Assembly: GCA_964017065.1 (NCBI GenBank) | Contig: OZ024786.1 | Span: forward strand, 5,619,781 to 5,683,780 | Length of the DNA stretch: 64,000 nucleotides | DNA from: Haliclona indistincta | Taxonomy: Eukaryota; Porifera; Demospongiae; Haplosclerida; Chalinidae | Reading direction: 5' to 3' | Shown: piece by piece, positions 21,886 through 33,399 of the stretch | Numbering within the stretch: position 1 is the first letter of the stretch | How the letters are laid out: the number at the start of each line of letters is the position of its first letter | Made by a program: the position numbers and the translations under genes | Notes under the pieces: model-generated | Seen by the model: the letters and a program-made list of their open reading frames with translations, nothing else | Databases searched by the model: none | What the model was told of the DNA's origin: nothing

Positions 21886-22176
21886 CAGCGAAATTCCAAT
21901 TACCTGCAACATCTTCCTACATGGAATAAAGAAAACGCACCTGAACGTACCTGGTCAAGCCAAGAACGCTCTGAGGTTCCTCACTATTTAGAGTTTTTTA
22001 AGTTTATTGATTTGCGACCGCAAGCCTCCAAGGTCAAGATAATTGCTGAGCCATCTAAGCGTCTAGTCAGACAAGAGTTCAAGAAGCCTGCGACACCAGT
22101 GAAACAAGTTTATGTTGCAACACCTACTGACACTTGCATCGCTTGTGTAGCTCCTGAACCATGTCGAGACTACTAA
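21886..22176 (+). CDS. Unrecognised ORF downstream of the minisatellite
   Basis: The frame enters from the minisatellite and is open for about 97 codons beyond it, with a normal, charged composition: TWNKENAPERTW, FFKFIDLRP, RLVRQEFKKP, and a Thr/Cys/Pro-rich end. No start codon lies after the repeat, so it could be an exon or chance. No family recognised. Confidence 0.25.
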   Translation, partial: QRNSNYLQHLPTWNKENAPERTWSSQERSEVPHYLEFFKFIDLRPQASKVKIIAEPSKRLVRQEFKKPATPVKQVYVATPTDTCIACVAPEPCRDY

Positions 22177-22246
22177 AAGATGAAACAATGTACTGCACAG
22201 CACTCAACTTCAATCAGCCCTCAATCAACTTCAGCAAAAATCTTAT

Positions 22247-24640
22247 CTCCTTACTGAGCAACACAGCTCACACAACCAAAGAAAGATTATACTGAGCAGA
22301 GTTCTCACTCTGACTATCGCCAACGCAACATACAGCGTGTATAATATCATTCCAAAACCACATGTGGTCTGGAGACGAGAGTCGAAGAAAAATGTGTTAT
22401 TTTGGAGTCCAAAAAAGGGATTGAGCTAAAACTACCGATATGTCCTGCTCTAGACAGCTTACACTACTTCAATTTTATAATGGTATGTATTAAACACAAA
22501 ACTACACAAGCTTACTAATAAGTCCTTGTTCACTTTACTAGTATTACTAACTAGCTAACTACCAATGGGACTGAACTGGTCCCAAATACATGGTTTTAGC
22601 TGCAGCACTATTCTGCTAGAGCTGGTTTGAGCACACGTGACTTCAGGTAGCTGATGGAAGTCCTGATAGACTTGCCAATGCTGTTGCTGTGGGCTGGTTT
22701 AACCAAAATGGTTGTCACGATAGGTTTAGTGAAGGCAGGGATCAGATAGGCGACGATATCAGGTAATTTTTTTTTCATTTTCAGCTCTGAGTGCTGGGTA
22801 GACAACCGGCATCAGACTGATGGTGATAGAAGCTGCGAAAAGATGTAACAGAGCTTTATTGACGGCCTTCGTTATTCTGGCATTGAGTAATCAGCTTGAT
22901 ATTAACAATCATGAATGAACTGTGTATCACCTGGAACCCAAGCACGCATGCAGGCATACTGCTCGAATAAGTCTTCTTCGGTGCGGAGAGTATGTATGTT
23001 TGCTTGTTCACCAATGATGGGAATTGTAATCTCAATTGTGATTAGTGTTGGTACAACGATTGTAAAGATCACCGTTGCCTATTTCAACTCTTTTCCATAG
23101 TGGAGCAAAATGAGTATGTTAATCTTCTTTGTGGTATTTCTAGCTTTCTTTGATGTCGCCACGATATTTTGAGCCACCGTTGTATATAGCCACCGTTGTA
23201 AGAGCATTTAGGACCTAGAAAACAGAAGTATAATACTAAAAGTATTTGGGAAATTTATCATCTGGAATTACCACCCTAGGAACGTGGAAGTCCAAGAATT
23301 AGGGCTTTTATGCGTGAATAGAATGACATTTTTTCGCACGGACATCAAAAACATGGCTGTTTATTGTCTTGTACTGCTGCTACAAATATTATTAAGTTTC
23401 AAATAATAAATTGAGTATTGTGAGACAGAGTGGCTGCTGTGAAGTGTGGCTGACTGGCTACAGCAGAACCAGTGGCAATATGGTGACGACCAAGTCCATC
23501 AGTCTGTATAAGCAAAGACACAACTACTTAATATGGTCATAGTGGAGCACAATACGTACATGGACAGAGTCAACCAAGCAGACCAAATGCTGTCTTCTTT
23601 GGGTTTACTCACCGCACCATCAAATGGTGGTGGCGTGCATTCTTCCATCTCTTCGACCTGTTGATAGTGAATGCCTATATCTTGCATCAGGAATGAGTTC
23701 ATACAAACAATCTCGGGTCGAACTTGCTTGCCAGGTTCTGTCAAGTGCAGTGATACCGTCACCAGCATCCTCCAGCATACTTTCACCGACTAAAGAGAGG
23801 CACTTCATAAAAAAGGGGAGAAAGAGAGTCACTACACCTATCGTTGCAAGCAATGCAAAGTGCCTCTATGTGTAGTTCCGAGTTTCGAACTATATGGCCG
23901 ATTCTGATATATCAGGACACTTTTAAAGCCATACGTGCTTCAATCCTTTAAATGATGATCAGCATGAGGAAAAAATATGTGTCCCAATGTGGAAAGCGGA
24001 TTTGCATTCAAGTCAGTACTCCGCCACAGCTTTGTAACCTTACCACTTTCAAACAGATTCAACTCCTAATGAAAGTATGCACTAAGTAATAAAAAAATTA
24101 TGATTATATTGTCTTGGAACAGACAGACTGTCTCTCTAGCAAGGCAACTGACAATGACGTATCATCATAGTATTGTTGGGGTCAACAAGCAATCTACCCA
24201 CAACTACCAGTACCTCAATTGAATATTTGTGGTTGACAGTGTCGGTCCTCATCAAGATAGCAACAAAACAAATGAATCAAAATTCGTGATACACAACGAC
24301 CAAATACAAAATTCACCACTGTCATAAATAAATATGTTAATAAAAACTATATTCAACCCTACAATAGAAGAAAAACCCATTTTGGCCCTGCGTATACGTA
24401 TAGTATATCTTACAGAATCGAAGACTTGCAACACAGCAGCTGGTTGTTGTATTGTGGAAAAAACAGCACAATGGGGTCGGGGTACTTCGGGACGGCCATG
24501 GCCATGGTCTGGTACAGTGACTGTGTAGACATAGCTCTGCAGAGAGCACGTGGTCAGCCACGCCTATATTACGGGAGGGGCTGAAATTTACATAATGTGC
24601 ATGTTTAGCTTATTGAAAAAACAGCCAAGCAAGAAATTAT
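22247..24640. repeat. Direct duplication, copy 1 (copy 2 at 27815-32930)
   Basis: This block aligns in the same orientation with 27815-32930 at high identity. Copy 2 is longer because of a roughly 800-bp stretch after 27860, a 628-bp inverted-repeat element at 29660 and a 1190-bp element at 31123. Copy 1 retains the uninterrupted sequence at the last two sites (23229-23230 and 24057-24063). It carries the minus-strand membrane-protein exons. Confidence 0.85.
22608..24536 (-). pseudogene. Predicted multi-pass membrane protein gene, copy 1 (3' exons)
   Basis: Four exons on the minus strand fit together in phase: 24536-24414 (123 bases), 23789-23613 (177), 23078-22931 (148) and 22832-22608. All have AG acceptors and GT donors, and the phases agree (0, 0, 1). 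The third exon encodes a hydrophobic helix (VIFTIVVPTLITIEITIPII) and a loop with HTLRTEEDLFEQ. The fourth has SITISLMPVVYPAL and, after an AxN/SEKK loop, VAYLIPAFTKPIVTTILV with a basic Ser-rich tail, as in the last helices of a receptor-like protein. The fourth exon has nine A residues where copy 2 has eight, which shifts the frame in copy 1. No family named; a GPCR-like fold is a guess. Confidence 0.5.
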
Positions 24641-24780
24641 TGGTCGATAACGAGCATACATGTAAATGGCAAGTATTATGTCAACAAACCGTGGTTCAGG
24701 AATCAGTGTTTGATCAGCTTCTTCTTCAGAAGGCAGTGGTGATCTCATCAAAAATGCAAACTGACAGTTACCAGCAATAA

Positions 24781-25825
24781 CTTAATAATTATCTAAGAGA
24801 TTTTTACGTCTGTGCAACTAGCAATAGACATTCCTTGTAAGTAGGTGGTACTTTAAGCCACACCTCATGAATCCGTTCTCTCCGATTTCGCGAGCGAGAC
24901 TTTTGGGTATAGGTCGATAGACTAAACCATAACCTGACTGCAAATAATTATAATGCTAGACAACCAGCAAGTTTATTTATCAGGCCTCTTCAAAGAGATT
25001 TAGACATGTCCATTGTTTTTGATCTTCCAGAAGGGGTATGATCTGCAATGCAGTGTATATATAATATGATTGTCTTGTTACAGCCACTAGAGAAATGCTT
25101 AACATGTGAAATGGACGTCCCGATTGAGAAGTTTATATTTCAGAATTGAACAATATTGGCAGGAAGAGTGTCTCGGCGCTGTTCACAACTGTTATTTATC
25201 AGCAGGTGAAGGTCATGCATAAAGTGGTTCATTTGCACTGACTGAAACTTCATTCTCTGTTTGATGAACAATGTAAGGTAACTTCTACATTCTCCTCCCA
25301 ATCTGGGTCATTGGGTATATATCGGTGACAATCAGAGCACGATAATTTGGATGAGCTGGTGATCACTCTCCTTCGATAGCAGAGCAGCTTGTAGCTGTTG
25401 TAAGTTCTGTAGAGTACTGAAATCGACTAACAGATAATTATAGCGACATCTAATTGAAGTAATGCAGAGTTTGAGCACTGATGACCACGTCTGTTATGGT
25501 AAACTAAGTAATACTCATCTTCATCTTGTACTATAAATGAAAAGTGACGATTAAAATTAAGATGAGCACTGTATCGAGAATATTTCAATGGAACCAGTTT
25601 CTAGATCTTATACTGATGCCTACACTAACATTAAATATACACATTTAGACCTTCAAAAAATTCAATGTATAATTAAGTTAAAGGAATCGGGAATGTATGA
25701 TTACTATGACCAAATACAGGGTCGAACGCTCCTTCCCATTATGCGCTCCTGATACACTGTATATGTGTTAGCTGGTACATTTCATGGAAACCGCATAACA
25801 TCCAATGAAATGTTACGATGGTCAC
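24781..25825. other. Gene-free stretch with one possible minus-strand exon
   Basis: A minus-strand frame near 24830-24950 reads GYGLVYRPIPKSLAREIGEN after a pyrimidine tract and AG. It may be an exon but is unsupported. The rest holds nothing recognised. Confidence 0.3.
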
Positions 25826-25997
25826 CTTTCTTTCCTGATAGCTCCATATTTTTCTTCTTTAGCAAGGGATCACCTTCCCCATCTCTTCCCTTCAGCAATC
25901 TTTCCAAATCGTCACCTTCTCGTGACCGAGCGAGTGGTTTAGTCATCTCATATAACTCATCCTCTATTTCTCTTGAGCTGACTTGACCTGAGCCGTT
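25826..25997 (-). CDS. Candidate internal exon, charged protein
   Basis: On the minus strand an acceptor (CTTTTTATAG) precedes 172 open bases that end at a donor (AAGAAAG|GTGACC). The 57 residues are strongly charged and uninterrupted: SSREIEDELYEMTKPLARS, then REGDDLERLLKGRDGEGDPL, then KKKNMELSGKK. Clean splice sites and composition make a real exon likely. I do not recognise the protein, and no partner exon was identified with confidence. The Phe-rich plus-strand ORF over it is its shadow. Confidence 0.5.
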
Positions 25998-27240
25998 CTA
26001 TAAAAAGAGTAATCAAAATCAGTCAAATAGATTATGTCAGCACGGTTAGCAAAATTTGCAAGCAGAATGTTGTGTATTGTTAATATCTTGTTATCAATCT
26101 TTGTTAAAGTGAACTACAATTAAAACCATGAACCACACACCAGCTAGTACAAATCAAATATTGGGATTTGTTATTATAGCAAGGCTTATAGTTTCCTTGA
26201 AGTCTAGCTATAATAACATGTGTTCGGTCAGTCTAGGCAATGACTTACTTCAGCAGCTGGTCTGTTATTTTGTCATTATCGCTGTAGTAACTAAAATAAG
26301 CAGTGTACATTAGAGGATTTGATATTGTAGTAAATAGATTGGAACATTGGAAAAGTAGTGGAAGACCAGGTGGTGAGTATGCATGCATGCATGGTATACT
26401 AAACACATAGTGTTCTGCTATAACTAGCATCACTGGCTCGATCACCTTGCCTCTTCGAAATGCAAATCTAAAAATTGCTTTGCCAGCCAAAGAGTGGGAT
26501 GACATAGGTGGTATGCAAGGCCATTTAAGAAGCGGATGGTGCGAGATCATAACAAAGATAATCAAGAAAAGCAAAAATCTCTAGTGAAGGGAAGCAAGTA
26601 ATTATTGTACATGCTAGAAATAATTTCGTTACAAATTTCAAAGCTCTTTCTATTACCATAATATCAACTATCACCTTCTTAGTGGCAACTTTCATCCATA
26701 AGTTGCTCCAGAGAGAAACCTTGCTGTGTTAGATAGTGCTTCATGAAAAACTCGCTAGGAGCATTTTACAGAATACGGCACACTAATTAGAAATATTCGC
26801 CTTCCTGTAACATACAAACCCAGACCTTGACATAAAATCGCATACAGTTTCAGCTCAGTATGAACTAACAAGGAAGAGGTGCGTATTGAGGGAACAGGAG
26901 TTGATATGTCAAGATGGCTTGACCGAGAACCCACACGATAACTTGCCTAGTTGCAATAGTCGAGCGGTACATAGCAACTGCAAGCATTTCTTTGAGCACT
27001 ACATATCGTTTGTCTACTTCTGTTCATGTTAAATTTAGTACACTGGATGTGAAGAGAATGCATGAGTCAATAAGACTACTTGCAATAACCTTCCTACACA
27101 TCGAATTGAATGGAGGTAGTGTAGCTCCTGAACCACCCCCTCTTCCTAACACCAATGTCCAAGCACATATTGCAACTGATCTGAAAACCACCTCATTAGA
27201 GACCTTTAGATTCAAAAACGCTTAACGGGTGAACGAGCAT
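25998..27240. other. Gene-free stretch
   Basis: Short frames only (the plus-strand frame at 26992-27225 has no recognisable content). Nothing else supported. Confidence 0.35.
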
Positions 27241-27244
27241 AAAA

Positions 27245-27432
27245 GCATTCTCGGACGTCGTAAAAGCTAAAAAAGCAGCTCTAGAAAACTGCTGGGGGTT
27301 AATTGATGGTACAGTTCGCAAGAAAGCATGTCCGATAAGGAACCAAAGAGTGATATTTAGTGGTCACAAGAGAGTGCATTGGATGAAGTTCCAGATTAAT
27401 ACTGATGATAAAATTATTTGTTGCTATGACTA
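27245..27432 (+). pseudogene. DDE transposase fragment (DDE_Tnp_4/Harbinger-like)
   Basis: Read in one frame, the peptide has ALENCWGLIDGTVRKKACP followed by NQRVIFSGHKRVHWMKFQ. This is the first catalytic block of a large group of DDE transposases (NCWGFIDGTVRxIxRP-NQRxxYNGHKRxHxxKFQ); the first Asp (IDGT) is present. The frame ends at TAG 27430-27432, with no second Asp or Glu block downstream. It is a truncated remnant. The minus-strand frame at 27299-27571 overlaps and is probably a shadow. Confidence 0.6.
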
Positions 27433-27814
27433 GGAATGAAGCTGAGCAAGGAGAAGGTAAGTCAGAGGGCACGTCTGAGGAGAGTTTAGCACGCTTCTTG
27501 GGATGATAAAGAGCGCTTGTTGACACTAAAGAACAATCGCTATCACCCTCTTGGGAGCTGCAACTCTGCATAAGTCTTATGATAATATAATAATAATATT
27601 ACTACTATATATAATCATTCTTTAGTTAGTTGCAGCTCCAATGGACTGATAGTTTATTTGTTTGGTCTGATTGACGGCAAGCGGCATGATGCGTACATAC
27701 TGGCTGACAGTGGACTTGCTGTCAAACTGGTCCAATTTAACCAGCCGAACAGTAAACAAGATGTGCTCTACTGTCAACCAATCCTGTACATGGGATTTTA
27801 ACAAACATACTAGC
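27433..27814. other. Intergenic stretch
   Basis: A donor-like site (GAGAAG|GTAAGT) on the plus strand lies at about 27455, possibly from the transposase gene. Otherwise nothing. Confidence 0.3.
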
Positions 27815-27859
27815 TCCTTACTGAGCAGCACAGCTCACACAACCACAGAAAGATTATAA

Positions 27860-28665
27860 TAAGTCAATGACCCATGTGCGCATATGTATTTTGGGGAAAT
27901 TTGTCAATACAATATTACTTCTGTCAATGCATGAAGATTTTAAAATGAACAACAAAGTTTTTTTTTCCAGCCAGTTGGAAAGCACTACACAGTTGCTGCA
28001 CAGTTAAAAAACTGCCACACTTGCTTGTATGGTTCACAGACATCATCTTTATACAATGTAGATCCACCAATCACTAGAACAATATTTGACTATTTCATAA
28101 AATGATAAATAAGTGGAATGTTTGATGATAAGTTTACTTCGATGTAATCAGTTCAATCATTGCCTTGCACATCATTTCAAGATATCCTTTCAATTTAAGT
28201 TACCACAGAGTGAGAGCATTATCACATTATCAGCAGAGCGGCAGTTGTTGAGACAACTAATCGGACAAAAAAACAAGCCTAATAGCAAGACAGAGACGAC
28301 ATTAGTAGGAGTACGGGCTGATCGCCTTAGAAAGGTGAATTAGAAATCTCTAAAATAAAAATTACAGTTATCACAACAAATACATAACTGATGCTCTAAA
28401 TGTCACTACAAAACAATAGGGAATTGAGTAAAACATTCCCACACTCCCTCATCACTTGTAATTTGACTTTTATGGCATGTGAAACATTTTTACCATCTGC
28501 AACAGAGTGTAACATTGGCTACAATAGCTGTGTTTTCTTTACAATAGCAAGTTGCAGTTATTACTGCTCAGTAGATCTCTGTTAGCACGTCAGGAGCACC
28601 ACCCAAGCTAGCCCGGCTAAATTTTAAAGTTTTAATTATAGTGCAACACTCTTACTGTTCTAAGC
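27860..28665. other. Segment present only in duplication copy 2
   Basis: About 800 bases are absent from copy 1. I see no inverted ends or target-site duplication, so it may be a deletion in copy 1 rather than an insertion here. Frames at 28113-28343 and 28400-28585 have no recognised content. Confidence 0.4.
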
Positions 28666-29659
28666 AGAGTTCTCACTACTGACTAGCTAACTTGCTGCAC
28701 TGCATAGTTTCCTAGCTGTTAAACATGACTATCGCCAACGCATCATTATACAGCGTGTCTAATATAGGCATTCTCATTCCAAAACCACATGTAGTCTGGG
28801 GACAAGAGTTGAAGAAACAATGTGTTATTTTGCCACTAAAACGCGACTGAGCATAAACTACTGATATTTCCTGCTCCAGACAGCTTACACTACTTCAATT
28901 GTAAAATGGTATGCATTAAACCAGCATTAAACACAACAACTATGCAAGCTTACTAATAAGTTCTTCTTCACGATACTAGAATTACTACCTAACTATCTAC
29001 CAATGGGCGTGAACTGGTCCCAAATACATGGTTTCAGCTGCAGCACTATTCTGCTAGAGCTGGTTTGAGCACACGTGACTTCAGGTAGCTGATGGAGGTC
29101 CTGATAGACTTGCCAATGCTGTTGCTGTGGGCTGGTTTAACCAAAATGGTTGTCACGATAGGTTTAGTGAAGGCAGGGATCAGATAGGCAACGATATCAG
29201 GTAATTTTTTTTCACTTTCAGCTCTGAGTGCTGGGTAGACAACCGGCATCAGACTGATGGTGATAGAAGCTGCGAAAAGATGTAACAGAGCTTTATTGAC
29301 AGCCTTCGTTATTCTGGCATTGAGTAATCAGCTTGATAATAACAATCATGAATGAACTGTGTATCACCTGGAACCCAAGCACGCATACTGCTCGAATAAG
29401 TCTTCTTCGGTGCGGAGAGTATGTATGTTTGCTTGTTCACCAATGATGGGAATTGTAATCACAATTGTGATTAGTGTTGGTACAACGATTGTAAAGATCA
29501 CCGTTGCCTATTTCAACTCTTTTCCATAGTGGAGCAAAATGAGTATGTTAATCTTCTTTGTGATATTTCTAGCTTTCTTTGATGTCGTCACGATGTTTTG
29601 AGCCACCGTTGTATATAGCCACCGTTGTAAGAGCATTTAGGACCTAGAAAACAGAAGTA

Positions 29660-30287
29660 CAGCGGTTTCATGACTTCTTGCAAGGAAAAAGCGTAGAGCG
29701 TAAAGCGTAGAGAGTGACCTGTTAATTCGCTAAGTCCTTGAAATGCATTCTTTGGCCCGGATCGATTGAGCTAGCGCGCGCTATAAGCGCGCGGTAAGTT
29801 CGTACGAATCCAGGTACGAATCGAATGTAAGGTAAAGAGGCGGAGTCCGATCTAAACTAGGCCACGTGGCGCGTGTAGCTAGCTCGACGTGTAGCCTTCA
29901 ACTATGGATCAATCTTGGCGCTATTCGCCCTGGGCTCCATTCCCTGGCTACTATCAACCCTCTTCTTTTGGTGCTGGTCTTAGTAATCATCTATCTAACT
30001 TGGTGCCATCTGACGAGGACGAATACGAAGTAAGCGCCATCTTAGATCATCAGGATAAGCGCTGGACCGCGTTGGCTCACAAGTCGTGCGAACAGCCATA
30101 TTGAATAGATCAGTAAGTTAAGGGGCAGAGCTTTACTTGACTCGAACTCGATCGACCATACCGCACCGTTTACGCTAGCGCTCCAGATGACGTTAATATA
30201 ACTCGCACTCGAAGTGCTAACGATTCATAATGAACGGTATTCATTAACATTTCAATGGCTTCCCGGCAAGAAGACATGAAACCGCTG
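29660..30287. mobile_element. TA-flanked inverted-repeat element with chromodomain-like ORF
   Basis: The ends are CAGCGGTTTCATGACTTCTT at the left and the matching inverted sequence at the right (one mismatch in 22). It is flanked by TA on each side, while copy 1 of the duplication has one TA at the same place (23229-23230), proving insertion and the 2-bp duplication. No transposase is encoded. The left third is rich in CpG and in CGCGCG-type words, like a captured promoter. The right part holds a 66-codon ORF. Confidence 0.85.
29904..30104 (+). CDS. Chromodomain-like ORF captured in the element
   Basis: The ATG-started frame gives 66 residues: an aromatic, Pro/Ser-rich start (MDQSWRYSPWAPFPGYY), then DEDEYEVSAILDHQDKRW. 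An acidic lead followed by YEVxxILDH is the opening of chromodomains, which read methylated histone H3. The expected continuation with the W-x-G-Y core is replaced by an unrelated tail, so only the first strand is present. A donor-like GTAAGC overlaps the EV codons. It could be the first exon of a host gene picked up together with its promoter. Confidence 0.4.
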   Translation: MDQSWRYSPWAPFPGYYQPSSFGAGLSNHLSNLVPSDEDEYEVSAILDHQDKRWTALAHKSCEQPY

Positions 30288-31122
30288 TATAATACTAAAA
30301 GTATTTGGGAAATTTATCATCTGGAATTACCACCCTAAGAACGTGGAAGTCCAAGAATTAGGGCTTTTATGCGTGAATAGAATGACATTTTTTCGCACGG
30401 TCATCAAAAACATGGCTGTTTATTGTCTTGTACTGCTGCTACAAATATTATTAAGTTTCAAATAATAAATTGAGTATTGTGAGACAGAGTGGCTGCTGTG
30501 AAGTGTGGCTGACTGGCTACAGCAGAACCAGTGGCAATATGGTGACGACCAAGTCCATCAGTCTGTATAAGCAAAGACACAAATACTTAATATGGTCATA
30601 GTGGAGCACAAAGCGTACATGGGCAGAGTCAACCAAGCAGACCAAATGCTGTCTTCTATGGGTTTACTCACCGCACCATCAAATGGTGGTGGCGTGCATT
30701 CTTCCATCTCTTCGACCTGTTGATAGTGAATGCCTATATCTTGCATCAGGAACGAGTTCACACAAACAATCTCGGGTCGAACTTGCTTGCCAGCTTCTGT
30801 CAAGTGCAGTGATACCATCACCAGCATCCTCCGGCACACTTTCACCGACTAAAGAGAGGCACTTCATAAAAAAGGGGAGAAAGAGAGTCACTACACCTAT
30901 CGTTGCAAGCAATGCAAAGTGCCTCTATGTGTAGTTCCGTGCTTCGAACTATATGGCCGATTCTGATATATCAGGACACTATTAAAGCCATACGTGTTTC
31001 ACTCCTTTAAATGATGATCAGCATGAGGAAAAAATCTGTGTCCCAATGTGGAATGCGGAATTGCATTCAAGTCAGTACTCCGCCACAGCTTTGTAACCTT
31101 ACCACTTTCAAACAGATTCAAC

Positions 31123-32312
31123 CATAGATAATATATTACCCTCCCGGGATTGGCAACACGGCTAATTAGCGCCTTCTCGCACGGACAGTCCGCGACCAAA
31201 GGGCGGCGTGGAGAATCTATGGCAGGTACTGAGACAACCACAACGGATGCTGGTAGTCTGCTTGTAAACGTAATCACTCTGATGCTGGACGATCCTACCT
31301 TCAGTATTCAGATGCAGCTCAGTGAAGAAAATTGAAATGCAACGATCGAAAGACAACAGAAAAGAGTACTGTATACTAACAAGAGTATACAACCTGCTGC
31401 TAAGAAGAGTACACAGGCTGAAAATAATACATCAGCTGCAAGAGAAACGAAAAACAGTAGTATTGGGTTGTGCCTTATTTGTTATTATCTAGTTATTTTA
31501 ATTCGACAATTTTACTCTCTTTCAATAATACTGTGTGTGTAATCATAATAGTTCTTCGAGCACGAACACGTCTACGCTTTGGTAGTGACCGGATTACTTG
31601 ATCATCAACTGTCTGTTGTAATCTCTCTTGCTTCACTCAGTCTTTCTTTCTCTCCTCATGTTGTGAACACCAAGTCTAATTCTACGACGTCCCATTCCTG
31701 AGTCAAAACAGATGGTAATATACGACTCAATATTACAGCAATATAAAATCAGCTGGGAAGAAGTGATCTTGCCCATGCAAAACACCATAGATAGGCTGTT
31801 TGTTTTATGTACCCATCACGCATAGTACTTGTCTAGAAAGGTAACTGCTGTCCCACAAAAATGAATAAAGTGGTCACCATTTTTGTTACTTGGAGCACAA
31901 GGGAAACACGTGGCTCTCAACTAACCATGTCTACGCAAAGTACAGACCACGGATAGCATTATATAAATACCTTTTAGACCAGCCAAAGTGAAGTTTCTGT
32001 AGATAATGCACCACAAACACAAATACGCTATGACAGCCACAAACTTCGGCCTGAATATCAACATAACAAGCCAGGTGTACAACAAAAAGCATCGAGAAGT
32101 GTACAGCTAGCCTTATTCTTCATGCAAACAAACCATACCAGAAGTTGGGCTGTCTAGTAACTTACCTTTCGTTGCTTTCTCTTGAACAACTGGCGTCCAG
32201 GTCAACTGTTCACACCAACGAATAGGTGCGAATCGCAGGTTGCGGACTGTCCGTGCGAGAAGGCGCTAATTAGCCGTGTTGCCAATCCCGGGAGGGTAAT
32301 ATATTATCTATG
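31123..32312. mobile_element. 1190-bp element with 75-bp inverted ends and 7-bp target duplication
   Basis: The left end CATAGATAATATATTACCCT is matched by the right end; the inverted repeats run about 75 bases with one mismatch. ATTCAAC flanks both sides (31116-31122, 32313-32319) and occurs once in copy 1 (24057-24063), so a 7-bp duplication was made on insertion. The CA...TG-type termini recall P or hAT superfamilies, whose duplication is normally 8 bp. Frames inside are short and overlap the ends; no transposase is recognised. The near-perfect ends indicate a recent insertion. Confidence 0.9.
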
Positions 32313-33091
32313 ATTCAACTCTTGATGAAAAGTATGCACAAAGTAATAAATATGATTACATTGTCTTGGAACAGACAGACTGTCTCTCTAGCAAGGCAAC
32401 TGACAATGACGTATCATCATAGTATTGTTGGGGTCAACAAGCAATCTAACAACAACTACAACTGTTATCCAGTACCCCAATTGAATATTTGTGGTTGACA
32501 GTGTCGGTCCTCATAGAGATAGCAACGAAACAAATGAATCAAAATTCGTGATACTTTGAATGCAACGACCAACTATTAAATTCACCACTGTCATAAATAA
32601 AATATGTTTAACACAAGCATAAAAATTATATCTAACCCTACAATAGAAAGAAAACCCCATTTTGACCCTGCGTATACGTATAGTATATCTTACAGAACCG
32701 AAGACTTGCAACACAGCAGCTGGTTGTTGTATAGTGGAAAAAACAGCACAATGGGGTCGGGGTACTTCGGGACAGCCATGGGCATGGTTTGGTACAGTGA
32801 CTGTGTAGACTTAGCTCTGCAGAGAGCACGTGGTCAGCCACGCCTATTATTACGGGAGGGGCTGAAATTTACATCATGTACATGTTTAGCTTATTGAAAA
32901 AAAAACAGCCAAGCAAGAAATAATTGGTCGATTGTGGAAGAGAGAGCACACTAAACAATGAAACACCACCAGTAACTTCGGAGTGGAAGAGGGTATGCTC
33001 TCTGTGTATATTACCTAAGGTTTGCTTTCTCTATAATAACCATGATTTTTACTACTAAAAGAAAAAGTCAACAAAAATAAGGATAGACCTA

Positions 33092-33346
33092 GTGAGAGCA
33101 GTGCGGTTAGCTCCACGCAAGTTGATTCACTCACCAAGTACAAGCTACCACTATGTTGATGATCAGCTTAGCCACCTCATTTGCTCCATATGTTGCTCTA
33201 TCGTCATTCAACCAGTTGAGTTAGGCTGTGATAGCCTGGTCTGTGCAACTTGCTCTACATCTTCCCAGTCTGCAATTAGCACCAGCTCGATAAGGCCACC
33301 ATCAGAGTACCACAAACTGCCATCCTCGAGATCTTATCCAGTCTGA
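33092..33346 (+). pseudogene. RING-like zinc-binding fragment of a transposon protein
   Basis: The 84-residue frame has YHYVDDQLSHLICSICC, then QPVELGCDSLVCATC. Cys spacing (CxxC, x11, C, x4, CxxC) is that of the first half of a RING finger, but the His is replaced by Ser. A similar Cys-Gly/Asp-Ser-Leu-Val-Cys variant occurs in RING-like modules of invertebrate transposons. After a Ser/Thr-rich segment the frame stops, without the second half of the domain. Confidence 0.45.
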
Positions 33347-33399
33347 AATTTTGCTGCAAAATCTGCAATCAATACTGTAATTGATCCCATCATCTACAA

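Larger units (their letters stand above)
29046..32816 (-). pseudogene. Predicted multi-pass membrane protein gene, copy 2
   Basis: It has the same four exons as copy 1: 32816-32694 (123 bases), 30848-30672 (177), 29507-29368 (140) and 29269-29046 (224). Here the last exon is in frame to its stop, but the first listed exon has TAA at its second codon, and the third lacks 8 bases present in copy 1, so its donor phase no longer fits. Two transposable elements lie in its introns (29660-30287 and 31123-32312). Each copy thus preserves what the other lost. Both appear dead, unless alternative splicing skips the defects. Confidence 0.5.
27815..32930. repeat. Direct duplication, copy 2 (copy 1 at 22247-24640)
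   Basis: See copy 1. Offsets are constant (6421 bases) from about 22559/28980 to 23229/29650, then jump at each insertion. Internal sequence not in copy 1: about 27860-28665, 29660-30287 and 31123-32312. Confidence 0.85.

Noticed and set aside
23620..23853. Alternative minus-strand frame with a Phe/Leu-rich helix (VVTLFLPFFMKCLSLV)
   Set aside because: The helix coincides with the pyrimidine tract before the exon acceptor, and this frame has a stop before the donor; the chosen frame joins its neighbours in phase.
27299..27571. Minus-strand ORF with an NLS-like HPKKRAK
   Set aside because: It overlaps the transposase fragment on the plus strand, which is recognisable by homology; no splice site supports the minus frame.
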